From assembly GCA_030838475.1 (NCBI GenBank), contig JAUZFP010000014.1, forward strand, positions 1 to 40,919: a stretch of DNA of 40,919 nt. Direction: 5' to 3'. This DNA is from Actinomycetota bacterium. Lineage in GTDB: Bacteria; Actinomycetota; Actinomycetes; Actinomycetales; Microbacteriaceae. The notes beneath the pieces are model-generated. The model saw nothing but the letters and a program-made list of their open reading frames with translations. It searched no databases and was not told the origin of the DNA. Positions within the stretch are counted from its first letter, which is position 1. Every line of letters begins with the position of its first letter. A program made the translations under genes and the position numbers. Below are positions 25,069-33,010 of the stretch, piece after piece.

Positions 25069-26540
25069 CGTCGCACCGCCTCCGCACCCGCGCTGAGGGT
25101 CAGTTCGGAGTCCGCGATGGCATCGACGAAGGCGGCGTCGTGGGTGATCGCCACCAGCGCGTCGCCCGCATCCAGCAGCTCGGCGAAGAGAGCGACGAGT
25201 TCGGACCAGGTGCGGGAATCCTGGCCGAAGGTTGGTTCGTCCATGATGAGCAAGGGCGGTCGAGTGATCAGCGCCGTCGCCACCGACAGGCGCCGCTTTT
25301 CCCCGCCGGAGAGTGTGAACGGATTCACGGCGAGAAGCTCGGTGAGGCGGAGGCGCTGCGCGAGCTCGTCGACCCGGGCGTCGATCTCCGAGCCCGCGAG
25401 CTTGAGTACCCGCGGACCAACTGCCAACTCGTCGCGCACGGTGGCGGCCAGAAACTGGTGCTCCGGATCCTGAAACACGGAGCCAATGCGCGACACCAGT
25501 TCGCGGGACTTCCAGCGGAGCGGGTCCGACCCGAGCCCCTTGGCCAGGCCAGACGCGTCCACGGTTCCGGATGCCGGCGGGATCAGCCCGCCGAGGGTGA
25601 GACCGAGCGTCGACTTTCCGCTCCCATTCGGTCCCGTCACGGCGAGCGCGGTACCGGCCGCGATCCGGACGTCGAGGTGGTCCTGGATGACCTGTCCGCC
25701 CGGCCGCGCGATCGCGAGTTCGTGGATCTGTAGAAGCATCGAGCCCGGCGTCGACGTCCGAGCCGGAACGCTGGGCGGATACCGCGGCACCCAAACCCCA
25801 CTCGCGGCGAGCCGTTTGCCCTCCCCGGCGAGCACCTCGCGCGGCGAACCATCCGCGACAATTCCCGCGCCCGCCTCGAGGACGATGACCCGGTCGACGA
25901 GGTCGATCCAGGTCTCGACCCGGTGTTCGATGACGATAAAGGTTGAGTCGCGATCCTCGATGACTCGGCCGACCGCATCCCGAACCTCGCCCACTCCGGA
26001 TGGGTCCAGATTTGCCGTCGGCTCGTCGAGCAGCAGCAATCCGGGCCGCATCGCGAGAACGCCGGCAAGAGCGAGCCGCTGCTTCTGCCCGCCGGACAGC
26101 AGCGCGGTCGGAAACTCGAGCGGCAGGTCGAGGCCGACCGCGTCGAGAGACTCACGGACGCGACGCCAAATCTCCTCGCGCGGCACGCCAAGGTTCTCGC
26201 AGCCGAAGGCGACGTCGTCGCATACTCGCGCAAGGATGACCTGCGAATCCGGGTCCTGCAGAACCAGGCCGACACGTCCGCGCGATCGGTCCGGTCGCGT
26301 CCCGTCGACCAGCAGTTCGCCCGTCGAGTCGCCCTCATCCTCACCCCCGAGCACGCCGGCCAGCGCCTGAAGGAGCGTCGATTTTCCGGCACCGGATGCG
26401 CCGAGCAGGAGCACGCGCTCGCCTCGCGAGATCGACAGGTCGAGCCCGCCCACCGCGAAGTCGGCGCGGCCGGCGTGGCGCCATCCCCAGCCCCGCGCCT
26501 CGATCGAGGCGGGACCGCGCGCGAGGGTCGCCGTGATCAG
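25065..26540 (-). CDS. ykoD: ECF transporter double ATPase (YkoD-like)
   Basis: A protein of about 491 residues with two ABC domains. Domain 1 has Walker A GASGAGKST, signature LSGGQKQRLALAG and Walker B LLLLDEPTANLD; domain 2 has GPNGSGKST, LSGGEKRRLSVATA and LLIMDEPTFGQD. It powers the ECF importer as a pseudo-heterodimer. The start is a problem: GTG 26453 would cut the first strand of domain 1, and the coding text continues upstream in frame (IEARGWGWRHAGRADFAV) without ATG, GTG or TTG. CTG 26538-26540, overlapping the S component stop as CTGA after AGGGG, is my best guess; the AGGGG then sits immediately beside it. Confidence 0.82.
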   Translation of the reverse strand: MITATLARGPASIEARGWGWRHAGRADFAVGGLDLSISRGERVLLLGASGAGKSTLLQALAGVLGGEDEGDSTGELLVDGTRPDRSRGRVGLVLQDPDSQVILARVCDDVAFGCENLGVPREEIWRRVRESLDAVGLDLPLEFPTALLSGGQKQRLALAGVLAMRPGLLLLDEPTANLDPSGVGEVRDAVGRVIEDRDSTFIVIEHRVETWIDLVDRVIVLEAGAGIVADGSPREVLAGEGKRLAASGVWVPRYPPSVPARTSTPGSMLLQIHELAIARPGGQVIQDHLDVRIAAGTALAVTGPNGSGKSTLGLTLGGLIPPASGTVDASGLAKGLGSDPLRWKSRELVSRIGSVFQDPEHQFLAATVRDELAVGPRVLKLAGSEIDARVDELAQRLRLTELLAVNPFTLSGGEKRRLSVATALITRPPLLIMDEPTFGQDSRTWSELVALFAELLDAGDALVAITHDAAFVDAIADSELTLSAGAEAVRR

Positions 26541-27172
26541 CCCCTCGCTGACGAGGTGACCACGGTGGCCTCCCGACCCGCCGCGAACCGCGACAGCGCA
26601 CCGGTTCTAGCCAGCGCTCGAACCAGGAACCAGGAGCCGACCCCGGCGATGATTGCGCCGGAAACGACGGCACTGATGCCGTAGCTCGCCTTGAACGCGA
26701 CCGTGGCGCCCGCGTACGAGTTGATGAAGTCGTTGATGGCCATGCTCGCGCCGGATGCGGCGCCCGCGAGGATCGCGGCCCACAGCCGCCAGCTCGAGTA
26801 GAGCAGGATCGCGAAGATGACCTCGGCGCCGAGCCCCTGCACGATGCCCTGCAGGATGGTCTGGAATCCGCCCCACTGTGCGCCGAGCAGCGCTTCGAGA
26901 GTCGCGGCGACGAGCTCGGTGAAGAGTGCGGCGCCCGGTTTGCGAACGATGAGGGCGCCCAAGACCGCCGGAATCAGCCAGACGCCGTAGAGCAGTGCCT
27001 GGGTGCCGGGCAGAAGGAGCTCGAGCGGCTTGGTCGGGATCGCATAGACGAGGTCCCAGCCGTAGAACACGACGCCAAATGCGACACCGACCACGGCGGC
27101 GACGATGATGTCGACGACCCTCCAGCGGAAGACGATGCGCCGCTTCGGGACTTCGGATGTTGCTGTAGTCAT
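26537..27172 (-). CDS. ykoE: ECF transporter S component (YkoE-like)
   Basis: A 211-residue membrane protein with five to six hydrophobic helices: the substrate-binding subunit. It begins RRIVFRWRVVDIIVAAVVGVAFG and contains LLLPGTQALLYGVWLIPAVLGALIVRKPGAALFTELVAA and QGLGAEVIFAIL, which match the YkoE family that imports thiamine or its hydroxymethylpyrimidine moiety. The start ATG 27170-27172 has AAAGG upstream. It is the first gene after the TPP riboswitch, so its ligand must be thiamine or a thiamine precursor. The stop overlaps the probable ATPase start. Confidence 0.88.
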   Translation of the reverse strand: MTTATSEVPKRRIVFRWRVVDIIVAAVVGVAFGVVFYGWDLVYAIPTKPLELLLPGTQALLYGVWLIPAVLGALIVRKPGAALFTELVAATLEALLGAQWGGFQTILQGIVQGLGAEVIFAILLYSSWRLWAAILAGAASGASMAINDFINSYAGATVAFKASYGISAVVSGAIIAGVGSWFLVRALARTGALSRFAAGREATVVTSSARG

Positions 27173-27247
27173 TTTCGTGCCTTTCAGGTTATGAATGGCA
27201 CGGGAGCACTGCATCGCGGGTGCGATCCATTGTGCTCGAGAGTGAAT

Positions 27248-27338
27248 GGCCTCCCTGCGCTGGCATGATCCAGATCAGGTTCGACGGTCGGAGCTTGGAG
27301 AAGCTCCCTCTCAGCCCGGCATCACCGGACTCCCGTGT
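27248..27338 (-). promoter_or_regulatory. TPP riboswitch (THI element)
   Basis: On the minus strand the diagnostic CTGAGAGGG (27306-27314) and CCTGATCTGGATCATGCCAG with the CAGGGAGG tail are both present, spaced by a variable arm with AGCTTC/GAAGCT complementarity. This is the thiamine pyrophosphate riboswitch: it shuts off the downstream ykoE-ykoD-ykoC-kinase operon when TPP is plentiful. The element ends about 75 bases before ykoE; an ATCGC/GCGAT stem in that gap may form the expression platform. Confidence 0.95.
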
Positions 27339-27366
27339 TTCTTGCCCTCAGGTTACTCCGTATTGG

Positions 27367-27810
27367 CTACGCGTCGCGGACGAGCACTACAACGGGGATC
27401 TGCCGGTCGGTTCGCGTCTGGTAGTCGGCGTAGTCCGGATAGAGGCCGACCATCTTGTCCCACAGGCGCGGCTTCTCCTCCGGGGTCGCCGTGTGAGCGG
27501 TCGTCCAAAAGCTGTCCGCGCCCTGCTGCACCCACACCCGCGGGTCGGCCACAAGGTTGTGATACCAGGACGGATGCTTCGGAGCGCCGCCCTGCGACGC
27601 GACGACCAGCACGTCCGATCCGTCGCTCGCACCGATCAGGCAGGTTCGCCGCCACTCGCCGGATTTGCGTCCCAACGTCGTAATCAGGACGAGCGGGGCG
27701 CGGTACCGGAATACGGGTTTCGCGCCCTCGGTTGCGATGTATTCGTCGATCTGGGCCTTTACCCAGTCCTTGTCGGAGTCGTGAATGGGGCTCGGGGCAG
27801 CATCAGTCAT
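27367..27810 (-). CDS. F420-dependent nitroreductase-family protein
   Basis: A 147-residue protein of the deazaflavin (F420)-dependent nitroreductase/DUF385 type, with the split-beta-barrel fold. The core VFRYRAPLVLITTLGRKSGEWRRTCL followed by VVASQGGAPKHPSWYHNLVADPRV is characteristic, with the TLGRKSG and the HPSWYHNL motifs for cofactor binding. Such enzymes reduce or bind nitro compounds, quinones or coumarins. Whether it uses F420 or FMN cannot be told. ATG 27808-27810 is the start; a longer frame upstream is not supported. It adjoins the riboswitch but is transcribed as a separate unit. Confidence 0.85.
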   Translation of the reverse strand: MTDAAPSPIHDSDKDWVKAQIDEYIATEGAKPVFRYRAPLVLITTLGRKSGEWRRTCLIGASDGSDVLVVASQGGAPKHPSWYHNLVADPRVWVQQGADSFWTTAHTATPEEKPRLWDKMVGLYPDYADYQTRTDRQIPVVVLVRDA

Positions 27811-27923
27811 GCATCCATTCTGCGCGCCCCGCATTCACAGCGCCGCGCGCCGCCATTTGGGTGTTAACGTTCGCTTTTGTTCACTATTGACTCATTTCGG
27901 GCACGCTGAGATAGTCTGGGGCC

Positions 27924-28316
27924 ATGTTTGGGCTGAGTTTCGAGAAAATCCTGCTCATCGGCATCGTGGCCGCATTCCTCATCGGTCCCCAAAAACTGCC
28001 GCACTACGCGGCCGTCCTCGCACGCATAGTTCGCCAGGTTCGCGATTTCGCGAACGGCGCCAAGGATCGCATCAAGGAAGAGATGGGTCCGGAGTACGAC
28101 GACATCGAGTGGAAGAGCCTCGATCCCCGGCAGTACGACCCCCGCCGCATCATCCGCGAGGCGCTCCTCGAGCCGTCCGAAGAGCAGGCAAAGACCGAAC
28201 TCCTGCCGAAGCACGACGAGTACCCGATGGCGAGGATGGATCCGATCGACATCGACCAGCCAGCTGCGAAGGCGGACATCGAGCCTGCCACAAAGCAGGA
28301 CAAGCTCGCGTCGTAG
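27924..28316 (+). CDS. tatB: Sec-independent translocase subunit TatB
   Basis: A 130-residue protein. The single N-terminal helix (FEKILLIGIVAAFLIGPQKLP) with a Gly-Pro hinge is followed by an amphipathic helix (YAAVLARIVRQVRDFANGAKDRI), then EMGPEYDDIEWKSLDPRQYDPRRIIREALLE. This resembles the actinobacterial TatB rather than TatA, because of the long charged tail with GPE and DPR motifs. It forms the substrate-receptor complex with TatC for folded, twin-arginine proteins. It is convergent with tatC, which is unusual, as in many bacteria tatB is adjacent and co-directional. Confidence 0.85.
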   Translation: MFGLSFEKILLIGIVAAFLIGPQKLPHYAAVLARIVRQVRDFANGAKDRIKEEMGPEYDDIEWKSLDPRQYDPRRIIREALLEPSEEQAKTELLPKHDEYPMARMDPIDIDQPAAKADIEPATKQDKLAS

Positions 28317-28338
28317 CCCGTCTTATGCTCCAGTCGAG

Positions 28339-29136
28339 CTACACGGTGCTGTAGCTGCGCTCTTCCGCGAGCATCCGCCGGGCGACCGAACGGTCGTGGA
28401 GCCATGCCGCCCCGTACGCCGCGAAGTAGAGCACCACCATCGGAATCGCGAGCAGGAACATCGAGCCCACGTCCGCGGCCGGCGTTGCGATCGCCGTGAA
28501 CAGAATGATGAGGAGCGTTGCGATCTTCCAGGACTTGATGATCGACTTCGCCGAAATCACCCCCGCGAAGTTCAGGAGCACGACAAACACCGGCAACACG
28601 AAGGCGATTCCAATCGCGACCACGAGCTTCATGATGAAGTCGAAGTAGTCGCCGGCGGTGATGTACGCGGCATCCTGCTTCGGCGCGAAGCTGGTCAGGA
28701 GGATGACAACGTGAGGAACGACAAACCACCCGGACGCGCACCCTAGTAGGAAGAGCGGGACGGCGGTGAACACAAAGCCGTACGTGTACCGCTTCTCCTT
28801 GCGGGTGAGACCGGGAGCCAGGAACGCAAAGATCTGGAACAGCCAGACCGGGCTTGAGACCACGAGCCCCACGTAGACCGCGATCTTCAGCTTGAGGTCG
28901 AACGCGGAGGTGATGTCGGGGTAGTTGATCTGGGCGTGCCGGTAGGTCGCGTTGATGATTTCGTAGACCGGCGCACGGAGGGCGTCCCACACGTAGCCGG
29001 AGACCAGCCATCCCGCGATCGCACCGAGCGCGATCGCCACAGCCGCAATGAGTATCCGCTTGCGCAGCTCAACCAGGTGCTGCGCCAGTGACATCTTCCC
29101 GCCGGTCTTGTTCCGACGGGAAGTGAACGACGCCAC
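28339..29136 (-). CDS. tatC: Sec-independent translocase subunit TatC
   Basis: A 265-residue membrane protein with six transmembrane helices. Typical features are SLAQHLVELRKRILIAAVAIALG near the N-terminus, the conserved LVVSSPVWLFQIFAFLAPGLTRKEKRY loop (with the Pro and Glu important for substrate recognition) and the late helix text ATPAADVGSMFLLAIPMVVLYFAAY. It forms the receptor for RR-signal peptides with TatB and recruits TatA oligomers. It is 5 bases downstream of tatA and probably in one transcript with it. A possible substrate, the binding protein at 29813, lies close by. Confidence 0.95.
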   Translation of the reverse strand: MASFTSRRNKTGGKMSLAQHLVELRKRILIAAVAIALGAIAGWLVSGYVWDALRAPVYEIINATYRHAQINYPDITSAFDLKLKIAVYVGLVVSSPVWLFQIFAFLAPGLTRKEKRYTYGFVFTAVPLFLLGCASGWFVVPHVVILLTSFAPKQDAAYITAGDYFDFIMKLVVAIGIAFVLPVFVVLLNFAGVISAKSIIKSWKIATLLIILFTAIATPAADVGSMFLLAIPMVVLYFAAYGAAWLHDRSVARRMLAEERSYSTV

Positions 29137-29141
29137 GGTCG

Positions 29142-29393
29142 TTACGACTTCGTACTGGTCGAGTCCGCGGCGCTCGTGTTGGCGGCACTCTTGTCGATTG
29201 CCGTGTCGATGGGGTCCGCAGGAGTCGACGTGGCGTCGTTGCCCGCCTTCTCCTCCGGCTTGATCTCAGACTTGAAAATCTTCGCAGACTGTCCGAGGCT
29301 GCGGGCGAGTCCGGGAAGCTTGGGTGCTCCGAACAACAGCAGGATGATCACGAGGATGATCAGGAAGTGCCATCCGGTCAGGTTTCCCAACAT
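29142..29393 (-). CDS. tatA: Sec-independent translocase subunit TatA
   Basis: An 83-residue protein. The helix [41 protein letters not shown] combines a membrane span, an FGAPKLP hinge and the amphipathic helix of TatA, which polymerises into the translocation pore. The tail is Ala/Ser/Asp/Thr-rich and short. AAGGAG precedes the ATG at 29391-29393. It stands upstream of tatC in the same direction. With tatB on the other side of tatC, the window has a complete Tat set. Confidence 0.95.
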   Translation of the reverse strand: MLGNLTGWHFLIILVIILLLFGAPKLPGLARSLGQSAKIFKSEIKPEEKAGNDATSTPADPIDTAIDKSAANTSAADSTSTKS

Positions 29394-29812
29394 CTGGTTG
29401 TCTCCTTATAAGAGGGTGTCGAGAGAAAGCGCGCTGGCTTCCTCCGGCAGTGAGTCCTTGAGTGCAAATCTACATCCGATGTCTCCATCGGCCCTGTGAG
29501 GGGGCATCAATTCCGCGTGAACGGCTGTGGTCGTCTCTGACCGGCCGGCGACTTTCGAAATTCAATGCACGCATCCCCCATAATGCTCGAAAATGTTCGA
29601 AACCGATAGTCCCGGTGAAGATCTTCGACTGAAAATATCGAGCAAAGTCGTGGAAGAATGCGGCATTTGACCCCATTCCGGGGGGAGCCGAAGCCAAATC
29701 GTGATGAGTGATGATTGACAATTTTGTTCGAATTTGAGATTTTATGTACACGCCGGATGTATTCTTGCGTGAATTCCCTTGCCCGTTCGAATTACGAAGG
29801 AGTAATAAAACG
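29394..29812 (+). promoter_or_regulatory. Control region of the galactoside operon
   Basis: This 419-base gap has no gene. It holds the tatA promoter on one side and the galactoside operon promoter on the other. A perfect TTGACA (29715-29720) is followed after 17 bases by GATTTT (29738-29743) as a poor -10. The palindrome TTCGAA occurs four times: in TTTCGAAAT (29554-29560), GTTCGAA (29595-29601), GTTCGAA (29726-29732, inside the promoter spacer) and GTTCGAA (29785-29791). These fit operator sites for the DeoR-family regulator encoded in the operon. AAGGAG at 29797-29802 is the RBS of the first gene. Confidence 0.55.
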
Positions 29813-31117
29813 ATGCCAACTGAAACAGTCAGTGCATTTCGCAAGATCGCGAACACGACGGTAGACAGGCGGGTTCTTCTGGCCGGTGCCATGGGCGCCG
29901 CGACCATTCCGTTGCTTGCCGCGTGTTCCACCGGCGGCGGCTCCGGCACGAAGAAGACCGAAACATTCACCTTCGGCTCAAACGCTTCAGACCCCGTTCC
30001 CAAGAAGGCGTACGCCAACATGGTCTCGAAGTTCATCACAAAGACCAAAGACAAGGTGACCACCAATACGGTCGACCACAACTCGTTCCAGAACAACATC
30101 AACACGTACCTCCAGGGCAGCCCGGATGACGCGTTCACCTGGTTTTCCGGTTATCGCATGCGCTACTACGCGGCCAAGGGCCTCGCGGCCCCCATCGACG
30201 ACGTCTGGGACAAGATCGGCGGAAGCTTTAGCGCCGGACTCAAGGCGGCATCCACCGGCGACGACGGACACCAGTACTTCGTGCCCAACTACAACTACCC
30301 CTGGGGCTTCTTCTACCGTAAGAGCCTGTGGGCGGACAAGGGCTACGAGATCCCGACCAAGTTCGACGACCTCGTCACGCTCGCGAAGAAGATGCAGGCG
30401 GACGGCATCATCCCGATCGGCTTCGCCGACAAGGATGCCTGGCCGGCCTGTGGCACGTTCGACTACATCAACATGCGCCTGAACGGCTACAAGTTCCACC
30501 TCGACCTGTGCGCGCACAAGGAGTCGTGGGACCAGCCCAAGGTGCAGAAGATCTTCGACACGTGGAAGGAACTCCTCCCCTACCAGGACCCGTCGGCACT
30601 CGGCGCGACCTGGCAGGATGCCGCCACCGCTCTCGCAGCGAAGAAGACGGGCATGTACCTGCTTGGCTCGTTCGTGACCCAGCAGTTCACCGACCCCGCA
30701 GTGCTTGCCGACATCGACTTCTTCGCGTTCCCGGAGATCGCGGTCGAAGGGCAGGATGCGGTCGAGGCTCCGATCGATGGACTCATGCTCTCGAAGCGCG
30801 GCGGTCAGAACCAGGGGGCGAAGGATCTCCTGGCCTTCCTCGGTTCCCCGGCGGGGCAGGAGGCGTACTACGCCATCGACAAGTCGAACCTGATGACGGT
30901 CAAGGGTGCCGATACCTCCGGCTACAGTGCGTTCAGCAAGAAGCTTGCCGGTGTCATCGCAGACGCGAAGAACATCAGCCAGTTCTTCGACCGTGACGCG
31001 CTGCCGGCGATGGCATCCAACGTCCTCGAGCCGGCGATGCAGGCGTTCATCAAGGACGGCACGGTCGACATCAAGAACCTCGAATCGCAGGCTAAGACGC
31101 TGTACGCGGCTCAGTAG
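29813..31117 (+). CDS. Extracellular sugar-binding lipoprotein (CUT1), Tat-type signal
   Basis: A 434-residue family 1 solute-binding protein. The signal peptide has Arg19-Arg20 before VLLAGAMGAATIPLL and a lipobox LAAC with Cys38, so the protein is a probable Tat-exported lipoprotein. The mature part carries two-lobe features such as VDHNSFQNNINTYLQGSPDDAFTWFSGYRMRYYA and GFFYRKSLWADKGYEIPTKFDDLVTLAKKM. It is the first gene of the operon and should present an oligogalactoside (for example raffinose, melibiose or lactose-type) to the two permeases. ATG 29813 is preferred over a start further upstream, since AAGGAG lies at 29797-29802. Confidence 0.88.
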   Translation: MPTETVSAFRKIANTTVDRRVLLAGAMGAATIPLLAACSTGGGSGTKKTETFTFGSNASDPVPKKAYANMVSKFITKTKDKVTTNTVDHNSFQNNINTYLQGSPDDAFTWFSGYRMRYYAAKGLAAPIDDVWDKIGGSFSAGLKAASTGDDGHQYFVPNYNYPWGFFYRKSLWADKGYEIPTKFDDLVTLAKKMQADGIIPIGFADKDAWPACGTFDYINMRLNGYKFHLDLCAHKESWDQPKVQKIFDTWKELLPYQDPSALGATWQDAATALAAKKTGMYLLGSFVTQQFTDPAVLADIDFFAFPEIAVEGQDAVEAPIDGLMLSKRGGQNQGAKDLLAFLGSPAGQEAYYAIDKSNLMTVKGADTSGYSAFSKKLAGVIADAKNISQFFDRDALPAMASNVLEPAMQAFIKDGTVDIKNLESQAKTLYAAQ

Positions 31118-31131
31118 GATCAGTCACTAAT

Positions 31132-32097
31132 ATGACCGCCACCCCCCGTGGTGACGTGGTCGCTTCGGCCGGGGCGCGAGAGCGCTCCGGCCGATTTGGC
31201 CGACGTCGTCGCAGCGCGCTGCTGACCAGACGCGACAAGATCGTTCTTGCCGTGATGGTCGGCATCCCTACGCTTATCCAGCTCGTCTTCATCTGGATCC
31301 CGACGCTCCTGTCGGTTGGCCTGTCGTTCGTGCGGTGGAACGGCATCGCCTTCTCCGACATCCGACCGGCGGGCCTCAGCAACTACACGTACGTATTCAA
31401 GGACTATCCGCCATTCTGGCCGGCCCTCGAGCACAATGTGCTCTGGCTGGTATTTCTCGGGGTGATCGCCACCCCGCTCGGGCTACTGCTCGCTGTGCTG
31501 CTGGACCAGCCGCTGCGCGGTTCCCGGATTTACCAGAGCATCTTCTTCGTTCCGGTCATGCTGTCGCTCGCGCTGATCGGCATCATTTGGCAGCTGTTCT
31601 ACTCCCAGAACGCCGGCCTCCTCAACTTCCTGCTCGGCACCGCCGGCACGCCGCGCGCGGTGGACTGGCTCGGCGACTCGAACGTCAACATCTGGGCGGC
31701 GCTCGTCGCCGCAACCTGGCGTCACGCGGGCTACGTCATGGTCCTCTATCTGGCCGGGCTCAAGGGAGTCGACCCGTCACTTCGGGAGGCGGCATCCATC
31801 GACGGCGCGAACGCGCGCCAGGTCTTCTTCCGCATCGTCTTCCCGGTGATGCGGCCGATCAACATCGTCATCATCGTGATCACGCTCATCGAATCGCTGC
31901 GAGCGTTCGACGTGGTCTACGTGATCAACCGCGGCACCAACGGCCTCGAGCTCATCAGCGCCCTGGTCATCCAGAACCTGGTCGGCGAGGGCCAGGTCAT
32001 CGGCGTGGGCTCCGCCCTCGCGGTCATACTGCTGGTGATCTCGCTCGTGCCGATCATCATCTACCTGAGTCGCACGTTCAAGAAGGACGCAGCATGA
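31132..32097 (+). CDS. Sugar ABC transporter permease 1 (MalF-like)
   Basis: A 321-residue membrane protein with six core helices and a basic N-terminal tail (about 1-35, GRFGRRRRSALLTRRDK). The coupling loop reads LREAASIDGANARQVFFRIVFP, the EAA---G motif that docks on the ATPase. It belongs to the MalF-type partner of binding-protein-dependent oligosaccharide importers. It lies 14 bases after the binding-protein gene and overlaps the next permease gene by ATGA. No ATPase gene occurs in this operon, so a shared MsmK/MsiK-type ATPase elsewhere in the genome is expected. Confidence 0.9.
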   Translation: MTATPRGDVVASAGARERSGRFGRRRRSALLTRRDKIVLAVMVGIPTLIQLVFIWIPTLLSVGLSFVRWNGIAFSDIRPAGLSNYTYVFKDYPPFWPALEHNVLWLVFLGVIATPLGLLLAVLLDQPLRGSRIYQSIFFVPVMLSLALIGIIWQLFYSQNAGLLNFLLGTAGTPRAVDWLGDSNVNIWAALVAATWRHAGYVMVLYLAGLKGVDPSLREAASIDGANARQVFFRIVFPVMRPINIVIIVITLIESLRAFDVVYVINRGTNGLELISALVIQNLVGEGQVIGVGSALAVILLVISLVPIIIYLSRTFKKDAA

Positions 32098-33008
32098 CCA
32101 CGCTGAACGAACTGGCGCTGACCGACACCGCGCCCGCGCTTCAACGAAAGCCCGCCGGAAAGAAGTCGCACTGGGGCACCTACCTCTTCCTCACCGTAAT
32201 GGCGATTGTCTGGCTGATTCCGCTCGGCTGGTCGGTCTTCATCTCGCTGCGACCGTTTGCCGACACCAACAAGTACGGCTACTTCAGCCTCGGCGGGCAC
32301 TTCAATCTCGACAACTTCGTGACCGCCTTCGTCCAGGGCCAGACGCTCACCTACCTCTGGAACTCCGTGATCATCACCGTCCCAACGGTGCTGCTCACCC
32401 TCTTCCTGGCGTCGATGATGGCGTTCGCGGTGAGCCGCTTCAGCTGGAAGTTCAACATCACGCTGCTCATCATGTTCACGGCCGGCAACCTGCTCCCACC
32501 CCAGGTGCTCGCGGCTCCACTCTTCGAAATGTTCAAGAACTTCGTGCTGCCGTACAGCATCAGCGACTCGGGCTCCCTGCTGAACACCTACACGGCGGTC
32601 ATCATCGTCGACACGGCGTTCCAGATCGGGTTCTGCACCTTCGTGCTGTCCAACTACATGAAGGCACTCCCGCACGACCTCACCGAGGCGGCGTTCGTCG
32701 ATGGCGCTGGCGTCTGGCGCCAGTACATCTCGATCATCCTGCCGCTGACCCGACCGGCCCTTGCCGCGCTGGGCACACTCGAGGTCATCTGGATCTACAA
32801 CGACTTCTTCTGGCCGCTCCTCTTCATCCAGTCCGGGGATCGCCTTCCCATCACCACCGCGATCAAGAACCTCCAGGGACAGTTCCTGACCGACTACAAC
32901 CTCGTCGCGGCGGGTGCGGTGATCACGGTCATCCCGACCCTCGTGATCTACCTCGTGCTGCAGCGACAGTTTGTGGCCGGCCTCACACTCGGCGCGAGCA
33001 AGGGATAG
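32094..33008 (+). CDS. Sugar ABC transporter permease 2 (MalG-like)
   Basis: A 304-residue membrane protein with six helices. The EAA motif is LTEAAFVDGAGVWRQYISIILP. The helix text ASMMAFAVSRFSWKFN and WIYNDFFWPLLFIQSGDRLPITTAI is typical of MalG-type permeases. The ATG at 32094 lies inside the stop codon of the first permease. With it, the protein makes the heterodimeric channel. The long open frame 31335-33008 in the same reading frame is this gene plus a shadow upstream; the true start is at 32094. Confidence 0.9.
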   Translation: MTTLNELALTDTAPALQRKPAGKKSHWGTYLFLTVMAIVWLIPLGWSVFISLRPFADTNKYGYFSLGGHFNLDNFVTAFVQGQTLTYLWNSVIITVPTVLLTLFLASMMAFAVSRFSWKFNITLLIMFTAGNLLPPQVLAAPLFEMFKNFVLPYSISDSGSLLNTYTAVIIVDTAFQIGFCTFVLSNYMKALPHDLTEAAFVDGAGVWRQYISIILPLTRPALAALGTLEVIWIYNDFFWPLLFIQSGDRLPITTAIKNLQGQFLTDYNLVAAGAVITVIPTLVIYLVLQRQFVAGLTLGASKG

Positions 33009-33010
33009 GA

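Noticed and set aside
25069..25794. N-terminal extension of the ECF T-component frame
   Set aside because: It overlaps the double ATPase gene and has the Arg/Gly-rich text of a shadow frame; the ATG at 25068 fits the ATGA coupling.
31335..32093. Upstream part of the long frame 31335-33008
   Set aside because: It overlaps the first permease in another frame and reads as Arg/His-rich noise. The permease 2 start is at 32094, overlapping the stop of permease 1.
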